Assembly (NCBI GenBank): GCA_018677115.1
Contig: JAHHOC010000409.1
Location: 1 to 7,471, forward strand
DNA length: 7,471 nucleotides
From: Arenicella sp.
Lineage (GTDB): Bacteria; Pseudomonadota; Gammaproteobacteria; Arenicellales; Arenicellaceae
Direction: 5' to 3'
The notes beneath the pieces are model-generated. The model made no database searches. It was not told the DNA's origin and worked only from the letters and a program-made list of their open reading frames with translations. This document shows, one piece after another, positions 1-6,642 of this stretch (positions within the stretch are counted from its first letter, which is position 1; the number at the start of each line of letters is the position of its first letter). The position numbers were made by a program, and so were the translations under genes.

Positions 1-185
1 GCGGATAACAGTTCCCGGCCTACGCCAGATTGATTGGTGATAACTACGATGTCGTAGCCTGCCTGTGACAATCGGGCGATAGCTTCGAGACTTCCTTTCA
101 AAGGGCGCCATTCCTCCGGACTTTTAATAAAGTTGTCGGACTCATGATTAATGACACCGTCGCGATCCAGTAGTATCAGTTTCAT
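1..185 (-). CDS. gmhB: D-glycero-beta-D-manno-heptose 1,7-bisphosphate 7-phosphatase, N-terminal part (cut by window edge)
   Basis: GmhB removes the C7 phosphate of heptose 1,7-bisphosphate in the cytoplasm, a step towards ADP-heptose for the LPS inner core. Translation from the ATG at 185-183 begins MKLILLDRDGVIN, the HAD-family motif I with nucleophile D7 and acid/base D9. Residues 50-54 read TNQSG, the HAD motif II region typical of this family. The spacing between the motifs (W26, G31, then LSQAGY at 39-44) matches pseudomonad GmhB proteins. Only 61 codons plus two bases are visible; the full protein is usually about 180-190 residues, so the remaining catalytic motifs lie outside. The start lies 34 bp after the glyS stop with no strong Shine-Dalgarno, which suggests co-transcription with glyQS. 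A histidinol-phosphate phosphatase-like relative is the main alternative, but the context favours GmhB. Confidence 0.88.
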   Translation of the reverse strand, partial: MKLILLDRDGVINHESDNFIKSPEEWRPLKGSLEAIARLSQAGYDIVVITNQSGVGRELLS

Positions 186-219
186 GAGCTTAGCCGGGTT
201 GCAGACATTGAAGTTGTCG

Positions 220-2313
220 TTAGCTTTGTAACAGCGATACGTCGGCAACCTGCAGGAACAATTGCCTCACTTTATTCAGCAGCGCCAGACGATTGCGTTG
301 TTGTTCAGGATCATCACTCATTACCATAACGTGCTCGAAAAATTCATCTACAGGAGAGCGCAATGCCGCCAGTTGTTGCAGGCCTTGATTATAGTCACCG
401 GTTTCAAACAGTGCGCAGCAGCTTTTTGCTATTGCGTCGATGGCGGTATTCAGTGATTGCTCGGCAGCTTCCACTAATAAATCCGGGTTAACTTCTGTGC
501 TGATGGCGTTGTCCTGTTTCTTTAGTATATTACTGATGCGTTTGTTTGCCGCCACCAGATCATCAGCTTCCGCCATGCGGCTGAACTGATCCACTGCTTT
601 GACCCTGTTTTCGAAATCAACGGGATTATCTGGTTCACAGGCCATCACCGCATTAATAATTGTAGTCGCTATATTTTGGTTGCGGTAATAGGCCGTTAAC
701 CGACCGGTTATGAAGTCGCCAATATCGGCCTGCGTTTGGGCATCGACTTCAAATTGTTGTTGCCCGGCATAGACCTGGGCCGTGTTGGCGATCAGCTCGC
801 GAAAATTCAGGGCATGTTTGTTTTCAATCAAAATGCGTAAAATACCCAGAGCCGCACGGCGCAAACCGTAAGGGTCCCTGTCGCCTGTAGGGATTTCGCC
901 GGCGGCATAAATGCCTACCAGGCTATCAAGCTTATCGGCCAGAGCCAGCGCCTGCGCTTCCTTTGACCGGGGCAGGTGATCTCCGGCAAACCTCGGCCAG
1001 TACTGTTGCTCGATCGATTCACCGACCAGTGGATTTTCGCCATCGCGGTCTGCATAGTAGTGTCCCATTATGCCTTGCAGCTCATCGAACTCGTTGACCA
1101 TGTCCGAAACCAGGTCGGCCTTGGACAGGGAAGCTGCACGAGCTGCAATATCTGCATCTGCACCAATCTGCTCGGCGAGAATCACGGCCAATGCAGCCAG
1201 GCGTTCAGATTTGTCAGCAATGCTCCCCAAGCGGGTATGAAACAAGACATTGGCCAGCGAATCCGCACGATCCTCCAAGCTGATTTTCTGATCTGTTTCC
1301 CAGAAAAAACGTGCATCCGCCAGTCGCGCCTGCAGCACTCTCTCGTTACCCTTGATTACGCGCTCAGAATCCCGGCTCTGGATATTGCTGACGGTAATAA
1401 AATTCGGCATTAGCTCGCCATTTTTATTTTTCAGGTGGAAATACTTCTGATGATCCCGCATTGATGAAATAAGACACTCTTGCGGAACCTGCAGGAAGTC
1501 CACATCAAAATTCCCAATGATAGCGGCCGGGTACTCAACCAGCCCGGTCACTTCGTCCAACAATGCCTGATCTGGCTCGATGCAGCCGCCCACAGATTTA
1601 GCCAGTTGCTCAATTTGATCGCTGATCATGCGCTGCCGTTGGGCAAAATCGGCTACCACATACCCTTTGTCGAGAAGCGTTTTGGCATAATCATCCGCAT
1701 GCTGAATCGGAATTGAGTCGCTGCCATGAAAGCGATGGCCGCGGGTATTATTGCCGGCCGACTTGTTGAGCAGCTGTAACGGAAGTTGATCGCTGCCATG
1801 CAGAGCGAGCAGCCATTGAACCGGCCGAACAAACTCGGCTTCAGTGCTTCCCCAGCGCATACGCTTGGGGATCGGTAATCGTTTAACTGACCGATCAACA
1901 ATACCCGCAATCAATTCGGCAATGCTTTTTCCGTTTTGCTCATGCCTGTGAACAAGCCACTCTCCCTTGTCGGTCTGCATTTTTTCAAGCTCGCCAACCT
2001 CGACCCCGCAGGATTTTGCGAACCCCAGCGCAGCAGCCGTGGCTTCTCCATTTTGATCAAAGGCGGCGGCCACGGCAGGTCCGCGCCGCTCTATGTGCTG
2101 GTCAGGCTGGCTGTTCTGTACTTCTGGCACACTGATAGCGAGGCGCCGTGGCGATGCGTAGCAGATGGCGCCTTCGCTTTGCGCAGTGCTTATTAGTTCC
2201 GCCTCTATAAGGCCGGCCAATATTTCCTGGCAAAATGCCCGGCTCAGTTGCTTCAGGGACTTGGGAGGTAGCTCCTCAGTACCAATTTCCAGCAGCAGTG
2301 TCTGTGCGCTCAT
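220..2313 (-). CDS. glyS: Glycine--tRNA ligase, beta subunit
   Basis: This is the large subunit of the bacterial alpha2-beta2 glycyl-tRNA synthetase, which contributes tRNA(Gly) recognition while the alpha subunit carries the aminoacylation core. The 697 residues compare with 689 in E. coli, and similarity runs end to end. Landmarks are [10 protein letters not shown] at 9-18, RRGPA at 76-80, TDKGEWL at 114-120, [10 protein letters not shown] at 146-155 and RGHRFHG at 191-197. Further on come the conserved stretches DHQKYF, PRFAGD and [11 protein letters not shown]. The C-terminal tail from about residue 620 is the DALR-like anticodon-binding region and ends in the typical VADVSLLQ. The start codon overlaps the glyQ stop as ATGA (2310-2313), so the two subunits are probably translationally coupled, as expected for equimolar partners. 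No frameshift or missing block was seen. Confidence 0.98.
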   Translation of the reverse strand: MSAQTLLLEIGTEELPPKSLKQLSRAFCQEILAGLIEAELISTAQSEGAICYASPRRLAISVPEVQNSQPDQHIERRGPAVAAAFDQNGEATAAALGFAKSCGVEVGELEKMQTDKGEWLVHRHEQNGKSIAELIAGIVDRSVKRLPIPKRMRWGSTEAEFVRPVQWLLALHGSDQLPLQLLNKSAGNNTRGHRFHGSDSIPIQHADDYAKTLLDKGYVVADFAQRQRMISDQIEQLAKSVGGCIEPDQALLDEVTGLVEYPAAIIGNFDVDFLQVPQECLISSMRDHQKYFHLKNKNGELMPNFITVSNIQSRDSERVIKGNERVLQARLADARFFWETDQKISLEDRADSLANVLFHTRLGSIADKSERLAALAVILAEQIGADADIAARAASLSKADLVSDMVNEFDELQGIMGHYYADRDGENPLVGESIEQQYWPRFAGDHLPRSKEAQALALADKLDSLVGIYAAGEIPTGDRDPYGLRRAALGILRILIENKHALNFRELIANTAQVYAGQQQFEVDAQTQADIGDFITGRLTAYYRNQNIATTIINAVMACEPDNPVDFENRVKAVDQFSRMAEADDLVAANKRISNILKKQDNAISTEVNPDLLVEAAEQSLNTAIDAIAKSCCALFETGDYNQGLQQLAALRSPVDEFFEHVMVMSDDPEQQRNRLALLNKVRQLFLQVADVSLLQS

Positions 2314-3209
2314 GGTGATTTCGATCCGCCCGGGTTTCCGCGTGGAAAACCGAGCGCCTCACGTGAATCGTAATATCCCTGCGCAACGCCTTTGGCGAGA
2401 TTTCGGATACGGCCAATATAGCGGGCCCGCTCGGTGACACTTATTGCGTGACGCGCGTCCAGCAGATTGAACGCATGCGAGGCCTTAAGCACCTTTTCAT
2501 AGGCCGGCAGCGGCAATTTGTTCTCCAGCAAGTGTTCACATTCGGATTCGCTGGCGTTGAAGTGACGGAACAATTCCTCGACGTTGGCATGCTCGAAGTT
2601 GTAGGTGGATTGTTCTACTTCATTTTGGTGATAGATGTCACCATAAGTAAAACCATCCGTCCATTGCAGGTCATAGACACTGTCGACCCCCTGCAGATAC
2701 ATCGCCAGGCGTTCTATACCATAGGTAATCTCGCCGGTAACCGGGTGGCAATCCAGGCCTCCCACTTGTTGAAAGTAGGTGAACTGGGTTACCTCCATGC
2801 CGTTCAGCCAGACTTCCCAGCCCAGCCCCCACGCGCCCAGGGTGGGTGACTCCCAATCGTCTTCAACAAACCGCACATCATCGCTCAGCATATCGATGCC
2901 CAGGTTGCGTAATGACTCCAGGTATAATTCCTGGAAATTATCCGGCGACGGTTTCAGGATCACCTGGTATTGAAAATAATGCTGCAGGCGGTTGGGGTTT
3001 TCGCCGTAACGGCCGTCGGTGGGCCGCCGTGACGGCTGGACGTATGCAGCCCTCATCGGTTCGGGGCCCACGGCACCCAGAAAGGTTGCAGGATGAAAGG
3101 TGCCGGCGCCGACTTCAATGTCGAGTGGTTGCATGACGACACAACCGTGTTCAGCCCAGAATTGCTGAAGGCGCAGCATCATGTCCTGGAAATTTAAAAT
3201 GTCACTCAT
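2310..3209 (-). CDS. glyQ: Glycine--tRNA ligase, alpha subunit
   Basis: This class II aminoacyl-tRNA synthetase catalytic subunit activates glycine with ATP and charges tRNA(Gly) in complex with GlyS. It has 299 residues against 303 in E. coli. Diagnostic segments are [14 protein letters not shown] at 27-40, the motif 2 region [17 protein letters not shown] at 58-74, KPSPDN at 86-91, [19 protein letters not shown] at 125-143, the motif 3 helix [14 protein letters not shown] at 164-177, and [13 protein letters not shown] at 194-206. Compared with E. coli there is a short deletion after WTDG (about residue 186), in a variable loop. The ATG at 3209-3207 places [17 protein letters not shown] in register with the E. 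coli N terminus. The upstream sequence has only a weak A-rich ribosome site (AAAAAGA directly before ATG). It is the first gene of the leftward glyQ-glyS-gmhB cluster. Confidence 0.98.
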   Translation of the reverse strand: MSDILNFQDMMLRLQQFWAEHGCVVMQPLDIEVGAGTFHPATFLGAVGPEPMRAAYVQPSRRPTDGRYGENPNRLQHYFQYQVILKPSPDNFQELYLESLRNLGIDMLSDDVRFVEDDWESPTLGAWGLGWEVWLNGMEVTQFTYFQQVGGLDCHPVTGEITYGIERLAMYLQGVDSVYDLQWTDGFTYGDIYHQNEVEQSTYNFEHANVEELFRHFNASESECEHLLENKLPLPAYEKVLKASHAFNLLDARHAISVTERARYIGRIRNLAKGVAQGYYDSREALGFPRGNPGGSKSP

Positions 3210-3248
3210 TCTTTTTGATGGCTGGGACGATTACGATCAAAAGGCTAT

Positions 3249-3271
3249 AAAAAAGGCGGTTTACACCGCCT
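3249..3271 (-). terminator. Compact intrinsic-terminator hairpin in the presumed glyQS leader
   Basis: On the minus strand a 7-bp stem AGGCGGT/ACCGCCT closes a 4-nt GUAA loop and is followed directly by a run of six T, the form of a Rho-independent terminator. It lies between the putative glyQ -10 (3289-3294) and the glyQ start codon at 3209. No leftward gene ends here, since none is seen between this hairpin and glnA. It is either an attenuator acting about 34 nt into the glyQS transcript, or the end of an unrecognised leftward transcript if glyQ has another promoter downstream. Confidence 0.6.
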
Positions 3272-3288
3272 ACCGAACCGAAGTGCCT

Positions 3289-3294
3289 ATTATA
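3289..3294 (-). promoter_or_regulatory. Probable sigma-70 -10 element of the glyQS-gmhB operon
   Basis: On the minus strand the sequence is a perfect TATAAT, about 80 bp upstream of the glyQ ATG, giving a predicted start near 3282. The -35 is poor: at 16-18 bp spacing only TCGCTT, CTCGCT or TCTCGC is found, and there is no TG extension. It is therefore supported by the -10 match and by position alone. Confidence 0.5.
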
Positions 3295-3459
3295 GCGGGC
3301 AGACCCAAATAAGCGAGAGCTTTACCCCTGTGATTGGCTTATTGGTGACTAAGTTCCTGCACAATGAAACCGTCATTACCACTGTGACACGCCGGGTGTT
3401 TGTGCCAGGCAATGTGGCTCATTTGCCTAACTGTAAAAATGCTCAGTTATAAAATATTA

Positions 3460-3600
3460 GACAATAGGCCAGCTTTGGAGTAATTTATACGACCGACTTA
3501 GGTAATGCCCAAGTCGCCAAGGAGCGAGGAGGGTGCAATAACAGCACTATTCTCGAAAATAAGAAGACTCGCAATAATAATAATTAAGCGGGTCTTTTTA
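3460..3600 (+). ncRNA. Candidate rightward small RNA upstream of glnA
   Basis: I do not recognise the family. The segment ends in a good intrinsic terminator (3564-3599) although no gene precedes it on this strand. Upstream are two further potential hairpins: CGACTT/AAGTCG around an AGG...CCC core (about 3494-3516), and GTGC/GCAC with an outer CGAG/CTCG pairing (about 3526-3556). A possible promoter is TATAAA at 3448-3453 with TTGCCT at 3423-3428, but the 19-bp spacing is long. Single-stranded A-rich stretches carry AANAANAA motifs (AATAAGAA at 3558-3565, and the AAT repeats from 3573), as in Hfq/Crc-bound RNAs. The 5' end is a guess, and the evidence is structural only. Confidence 0.3.
3564..3599 (+). 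terminator. Intrinsic terminator, rightward, far upstream of glnA
   Basis: AAGACTCGC (3564-3572) pairs with GCGGGTCTT (3588-3596) as a 9-bp stem with one U-G pair. The 15-nt loop is made almost wholly of AAT repeats, and a T run follows immediately (3595-3599). It would stop any rightward transcript from the left before it enters the glnA control region. The large loop makes it somewhat weaker than a tetraloop terminator. Confidence 0.6.
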
Positions 3601-3657
3601 TATTTGGACATGCCTGTTTACGGCCACCACCGCAGAACCCACCGTAACTGAGATGTC

Positions 3658-3688
3658 ACTGCCAGCAGGCAGTTTGCCCGCCGCCTGC
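3658..3688 (+). other. Pair of mutually exclusive hairpins
   Basis: ACTGCC (3658-3663) pairs with GGCAGT (3668-3673) across an AGCA loop. GCAGGC (3665-3670) can instead pair with GCCTGC (3683-3688), with CACT/AGTG able to extend that form. The two share bases 3668-3670 and cannot coexist. No T run follows, so neither is a terminator. The function is unknown. Confidence 0.35.
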
Positions 3689-3736
3689 AGAGTGGTAGAG
3701 TCTGCCCTTATAAAGATGCGCTATGAGCATTCAAAA

Positions 3737-3753
3737 TGCACTGAAGTAGTGCA
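3737..3753 (+). promoter_or_regulatory. NtrC enhancer site I of glnA
   Basis: TGCACTGAAGTAGTGCA is a perfect inverted repeat with 5-bp spacing and fits the NtrC consensus TGCACY-N5-RGTGCA. Its centre lies about 136 bp upstream of the predicted sigma-54 start. The adjoining bases carry further half-sites: TGCAC at 3750-3754 and GTGCA at 3761-3765, one base short of full-site spacing. Confidence 0.88.
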
Positions 3754-3767
3754 CATGCGAGTGCAAA

Positions 3768-3784
3768 TGATCCATAATGGTGCA
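3768..3784 (+). promoter_or_regulatory. NtrC enhancer site II of glnA
   Basis: TGATCCATAATGGTGCA matches TGCACC-N5-GGTGCA with a perfect right half and two mismatches in the left half. Its centre is 31 bp, about three helical turns, from site I, so NtrC dimers on both sites would face the same side. This is very close to the spacing of the paired strong sites upstream of E. coli glnA. Confidence 0.75.
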
Positions 3785-3853
3785 ATTTAATTCAATTTGA
3801 TTGAAAAATGCCTGTATTCAAGCGGCTTTTAACGATTCTTCGCCAAAAAATAG

Positions 3854-3870
3854 TTGGCACGAAGTTTGCT
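3854..3870 (+). promoter_or_regulatory. Sigma-54 promoter of glnA
   Basis: TTGGCACGAAGTTTGCT fits the sigma-54 consensus TGGCACG-N4-TTGCW almost exactly. GG at 3856-3857 and GC at 3868-3869 are separated by the required 10 bp. The predicted transcription start is near 3881, leaving a leader of about 185 nt before the glnA ATG. With the two NtrC sites upstream this is a complete NtrC-activated, nitrogen-limitation promoter. Confidence 0.92.
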
Positions 3871-3880
3871 ATAATCCGGT

Positions 3881-4065
3881 GCACACTTCACATCGTCATG
3901 CTGATTGGGTGGAAAAGTAGCCTCTCAAGGCTAACTGCAAGACTCCCCTGGCCCGCCGACCTGTGACTGTCGAAACGGATCGTAATTTGTCGATTGCTCG
4001 AGTGTTTCGAGCGGCTGTAAGACGCGGTCATAAAATTCTAACAACTGTTATAGAGGTATAAAGTA
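3881..4065 (+). other. Long structured 5' leader of glnA
   Basis: From the predicted sigma-54 start to the ATG there are about 185 nt. Two perfect 6-bp hairpins are visible: TAGCCT/AGGCTA with a CTCA loop (3918-3933), and GCTCGA/TCGAGC with a GTGTT loop (3996-4012). TCGAAAC at 3970-3976 can instead pair with GTTTCGA at 4004-4010, breaking the second hairpin. A 22-codon ATG-to-TGA frame (3898-3966) lies between the start site and these elements but has no Shine-Dalgarno. No T run follows any hairpin. I see no match to a riboswitch class I know. Confidence 0.4.
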
Positions 4066-5475
4066 ATGTCAGCTTCAGACGTTCTAAAACAAATAAAAAG
4101 CGAAGATATCAAATATATAGATTTTCGTTTTACTGATACGCGAGGGAAAGAGCAACACGTGACGGTTCCTACCAGCGTGGTAGACGAAGATACGTTTACC
4201 GAAGGCAAAATGTTCGACGGTTCGTCGGTGGCTGGTTGGAAGGGGATCAATGAGTCGGATATGATTTTGATGCCTGAGGCAGAAAGCGCCGTCCTGGACC
4301 CTTTCTTTCAGGATAAAACACTGAATATTCGGTGCGATGTCATCGAGCCTGCCACTATGGAAGGCTATGGTCGCGACCCCCGTTCAATTGCCAAAAGAGC
4401 CGAAGCCTACCTGGTCGAGACCGGCATCGGCGATAAAGCCTATTTTGGCCCGGAAAACGAGTTCTTTATTTTTGATGACGTGCGGTTCTCTGTTGAGCCC
4501 CGCGGCGCATTTTACGAAGTCGACTCGGCAGAAGCATTCTGGAACTCAGAGAAACCCTACGAAGCGGGCAATATGGGGCACCGTCCTGGATTAAAAGGCG
4601 GTTATTTCCCGGTTCCACCGGTTGATTCATTACACGACCTGCGGGCTGCGATGTGCCAATCATCTGACGCGATGGGTGCACCGACTGAAGTGCATCATCA
4701 TGAGGTTGCCACCGGCGGTCAATGTGAGATCGGGACAATCTTCAATACCTTGGTTCGTAAAGCCGACGAAGTTCAAATATTCAAGTATGCGGTGCATAAT
4801 ACGGCCCATATGTTTGGCAAAACGGCGACTTTCATGCCGAAGCCGATTGTTGGTGATAACGGTTCCGGGATGCATGTACACCAGTCGATCTTCAAAGGCG
4901 GTGAGAATATGTTTGCCGGTGACGGCTACGGTGGTTTGAGTGAGCTTGCCCTTTACTATATCGGCGGTATTTTTAAACACGCACGGGCTATAAATGCATT
5001 TGCCAATGCTTCGACTAATAGTTATAAGCGGTTGGTACCAGGTTTTGAAGCGCCCGTTCTGCTGGCTTACTCAGCAAAGAATCGGTCTGCATCTTGCCGC
5101 ATACCCTACGTCTCCAGTCCGAAAGGCAGACGTATCGAGATCCGCTTCCCGGATAATACAGCTAATCCTTACCTGGCATTCACCTCAATGTTGATGGCGG
5201 GTCTTGATGGCATTCAGAACAAGATTCATCCCGGTGATGCAGCCGATGAAGATTTGTACGAATTGCCGCCAGCCGAACAGGCGAAAATTCCTACCGTGGC
5301 GGCTGGCCTGGACTACGCGCTTGATGCCCTCGACAATGACCGTGAATTTTTGAAAGCTGGTGGTGTGTTTAGTGACGATTCTATTGATGGTTACCTGGAA
5401 CTCAAGCAGGAAGAAGTTGATATCCTGCGTATGACCACTCATCCAAGTGAATTCAAAATGTCTTACAGTTGCTAG
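4066..5475 (+). CDS. glnA: Glutamine synthetase, type I (GSI-beta, adenylylation-regulated)
   Basis: This cytoplasmic dodecamer makes glutamine from glutamate, ammonia and ATP and is the main ammonia-assimilation enzyme under nitrogen limitation. At 469 residues it equals the E. coli length, and key residues fall at the E. coli mature numbers plus one. Metal ligands E130 and E132 lie in FGPENEFF, E213 and E221 in [13 protein letters not shown]270 lies in [11 protein letters not shown]340 in NRSASCRIP, and E358 and R360 in RRIEIRFPD. Tyr398 in EDLYELPP is the adenylylation site used by GlnE, so enzyme activity is probably tuned post-translationally by the GlnB/GlnE cascade, as known for this subtype. 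An AGAGG ribosome site at 4052-4056 sits 9 nt before the ATG. Control is by the upstream NtrC/sigma-54 promoter; a strong terminator follows. The protein ends in an unremarkable SYSC tail. Confidence 0.99.
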   Translation: MSASDVLKQIKSEDIKYIDFRFTDTRGKEQHVTVPTSVVDEDTFTEGKMFDGSSVAGWKGINESDMILMPEAESAVLDPFFQDKTLNIRCDVIEPATMEGYGRDPRSIAKRAEAYLVETGIGDKAYFGPENEFFIFDDVRFSVEPRGAFYEVDSAEAFWNSEKPYEAGNMGHRPGLKGGYFPVPPVDSLHDLRAAMCQSSDAMGAPTEVHHHEVATGGQCEIGTIFNTLVRKADEVQIFKYAVHNTAHMFGKTATFMPKPIVGDNGSGMHVHQSIFKGGENMFAGDGYGGLSELALYYIGGIFKHARAINAFANASTNSYKRLVPGFEAPVLLAYSAKNRSASCRIPYVSSPKGRRIEIRFPDNTANPYLAFTSMLMAGLDGIQNKIHPGDAADEDLYELPPAEQAKIPTVAAGLDYALDALDNDREFLKAGGVFSDDSIDGYLELKQEEVDILRMTTHPSEFKMSYSC

Positions 5476-5487
5476 AGAAGCAAGGAG

Positions 5488-5516
5488 AAACGCCCTGATT
5501 GCCAGGGCGTTTTTTT
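5488..5516 (+). terminator. Intrinsic terminator after glnA
   Basis: AAACGCCCTG pairs with CAGGGCGTTT as a 10-bp GC-rich stem over the 5-nt loop ATTGC, merging into a run of seven T (5510-5516). It lies 12 bp after the glnA stop. It should end most glnA transcripts and leave a minority to read through into ntrBC, keeping regulator levels far below those of glutamine synthetase. Confidence 0.93.
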
Positions 5517-5525
5517 CCGCTTAGC

Positions 5526-5542
5526 TGCACCATTTTGGTGCG
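5526..5542 (+). promoter_or_regulatory. NtrC operator upstream of ntrB
   Basis: TGCACCATTTTGGTGCG matches the NtrC consensus TGCACC-N5-GGTGCA at every position of both half-sites except the final base. It lies 23 bp upstream of the ntrB ATG and 9 bp after the glnA terminator. In enterobacteria an equivalent site lets NtrC repress the local glnL (ntrB) promoter, and the same role is inferred here. I could not assign a convincing -10/-35 pair for that promoter. Confidence 0.85.
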
Positions 5543-5565
5543 ACAGGTTAACTAATCAGAATCAG

Positions 5566-6642
5566 ATGACAACCGATATCATCATAGAGAATCTACGGGC
5601 GGCGGTATTGTTAGTCGACAATCAGCAAATTGTACGCTCGGTGAATCTAGCCGCAGAGACCATGTTTCTGCAAAGCCGACGGTCGCTGATTGGCCAGCCG
5701 CTGGACGCCATCGTACCGGTGGATTCGGTTAGGCGCTGTGTTTCCGACTGCCTGCTGAATAATACGCAGTACACATTGCGAGAAATTGAAATCGAATTAT
5801 CAGACGACGAGGTGCTGGTCGATATCAGCCTGACTTGTGTCAATACACCGGGAGTCGACCCTTCTGTGTTGATAGAAATCAATTCGATTAATCGCATCTC
5901 CCGCTTTATGCGAGAGGAAAATCAGCTGGAAAGGCAACAGTCTTTCCGCCTGATGATGCGCAGCCTTGCGCATGAAATTAAAAATCCGCTGGGTGGAATC
6001 CGTGGCGCCGCTCAATTGTTACAACGGGAAACCAATGACCCTGGCAAGACCCATCTCACCGAGATTCTGATTAAAGAGGCCGATCGTCTTACGCGTCTGG
6101 TTGACCGGGTAATGGGGTCCCGTGACCAACTCAAGATTGAACAAGTAAATATTCACGAGGTGCTTGAGCATGTATTACAACTCACTCAAGCAAGCCTGAA
6201 TCAGGAAATCTTGCCACAACGGGACTATGATCCCACCCTGCCGGAAATTGCATTGGACCGGGAGCAGATGATACAGGCGGTGCTTAACATAGTGGGCAAT
6301 GCGGTTGAGGCTCAACCCGAGGCAGAACAGATAAGATTGGGGTTCAGCACCAAATTCGAGCGGTTTGTAACGCTCAATCGAGAAATGTTTCGACAGGTCC
6401 TGAAAATAGCGATCTGGGATGAGGGGCCGGGTATTCCGGAGAATATTAAGGATGTAATATTTGATCCGTTGATCAGCGGTCGAGCTGATGGAAGCGGTCT
6501 GGGTTTGTCCCTTACCCATGAGATTGTCCAACGTCACAAAGGTACAGTGCAGTTGGAGGATGTCGAAGGGCGTACATGCTTTTCCATTTATCTACCCTAT
6601 ATTAATGGCGAACCGGATGGTTCAGAGGAGGTTCTGACATGA
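5566..6642 (+). CDS. ntrB: Nitrogen regulation sensor histidine kinase/phosphatase NtrB
   Basis: NtrB (GlnL, NRII) is a soluble kinase that phosphorylates NtrC when nitrogen is limiting and, with GlnB (PII), dephosphorylates it when nitrogen is plentiful. Its 358 residues match the family (about 350). No signal peptide or membrane segment is present. Residues 1-110 form the PAS-like sensor domain. The DHp helix carries the H-box [12 protein letters not shown], with phospho-accepting H136. The ATPase domain has the N-box NIVGNAVEA (N241, N245), the G1 box DEGPGIP from D285 and the G2 box GSGLGLS from G309. The region before G1 (residues about 265-283) has the NtrB-specific insertion seen in E. 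coli. The G1 box has Glu where NtrB usually has Asn (DNGPGIP), a mild variant. The ATG lacks a clear Shine-Dalgarno, but the N terminus aligns with pseudomonad NtrB. The stop overlaps the ntrC start. Confidence 0.97.
   Translation: MTTDIIIENLRAAVLLVDNQQIVRSVNLAAETMFLQSRRSLIGQPLDAIVPVDSVRRCVSDCLLNNTQYTLREIEIELSDDEVLVDISLTCVNTPGVDPSVLIEINSINRISRFMREENQLERQQSFRLMMRSLAHEIKNPLGGIRGAAQLLQRETNDPGKTHLTEILIKEADRLTRLVDRVMGSRDQLKIEQVNIHEVLEHVLQLTQASLNQEILPQRDYDPTLPEIALDREQMIQAVLNIVGNAVEAQPEAEQIRLGFSTKFERFVTLNREMFRQVLKIAIWDEGPGIPENIKDVIFDPLISGRADGSGLGLSLTHEIVQRHKGTVQLEDVEGRTCFSIYLPYINGEPDGSEEVLT
6626..6631 (+). promoter_or_regulatory. Strong ribosome binding site for ntrC inside ntrB
   Basis: AGGAGG ends 7 nt before the ATG at 6639-6641, a near-ideal Shine-Dalgarno placed within the last codons of ntrB. 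It fixes the ntrC start and contrasts with the absent site before ntrB, so NtrC should be made in excess over its kinase. Confidence 0.85.

Larger units (their letters stand above)
3210..4065. other. Divergent intergenic region between glyQ and glnA
   Basis: These 856 bases contain no convincing protein gene on either strand; only short unsupported ORFs of 22-40 codons occur. The left 100 bases belong to leftward glyQS expression (TATAAT and a terminator-like hairpin). The middle, about 3460-3600, ends in a rightward intrinsic terminator and may be a small RNA gene. From 3658 rightwards there are competing hairpins, then NtrC enhancer sites, the sigma-54 promoter and a long structured glnA leader. 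The stretch 3300-3420 shows no clear signal beyond a weak hairpin at 3407-3428 (AGGCAA against TTGCCT). Confidence 0.8.

Noticed and set aside
976..1413. Long open frame on the plus strand, antisense to glyS
   Set aside because: It is a shadow of the well-conserved GlyS frame, and its translation shows no domain or motif.
3210..3300. T-box riboswitch upstream of glyQ
   Set aside because: The space between the putative start and glyQ is only about 70 nt, with no T-box sequence or specifier stem, and T-boxes belong mainly to Firmicutes.
3330..3452. Rightward GTG-start ORF of 40 codons (or 35 from the GTG at 3345)
   Set aside because: There is no Shine-Dalgarno, no recognisable motif, the length is within chance expectation, and it runs into the putative sRNA promoter.
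3716..3790. 24-codon ATG ORF across the NtrC sites
   Set aside because: It lacks a ribosome site and is made largely of the palindromic NtrC operator sequence; it is better explained as regulatory DNA.
3870..3875. TATAAT as a sigma-70 -10 element for glnA
   Set aside because: It overlaps the sigma-54 -12 element, whose consensus ends in TTGCT plus A/T bases, and no -35 hexamer lies 16-18 bp upstream.
3881..4065. Glutamine riboswitch (glnA RNA) in the glnA leader
   Set aside because: That class is known from cyanobacteria and phage, and I could not find its three-stem E-loop junction here; promoter control by NtrC already explains nitrogen response.
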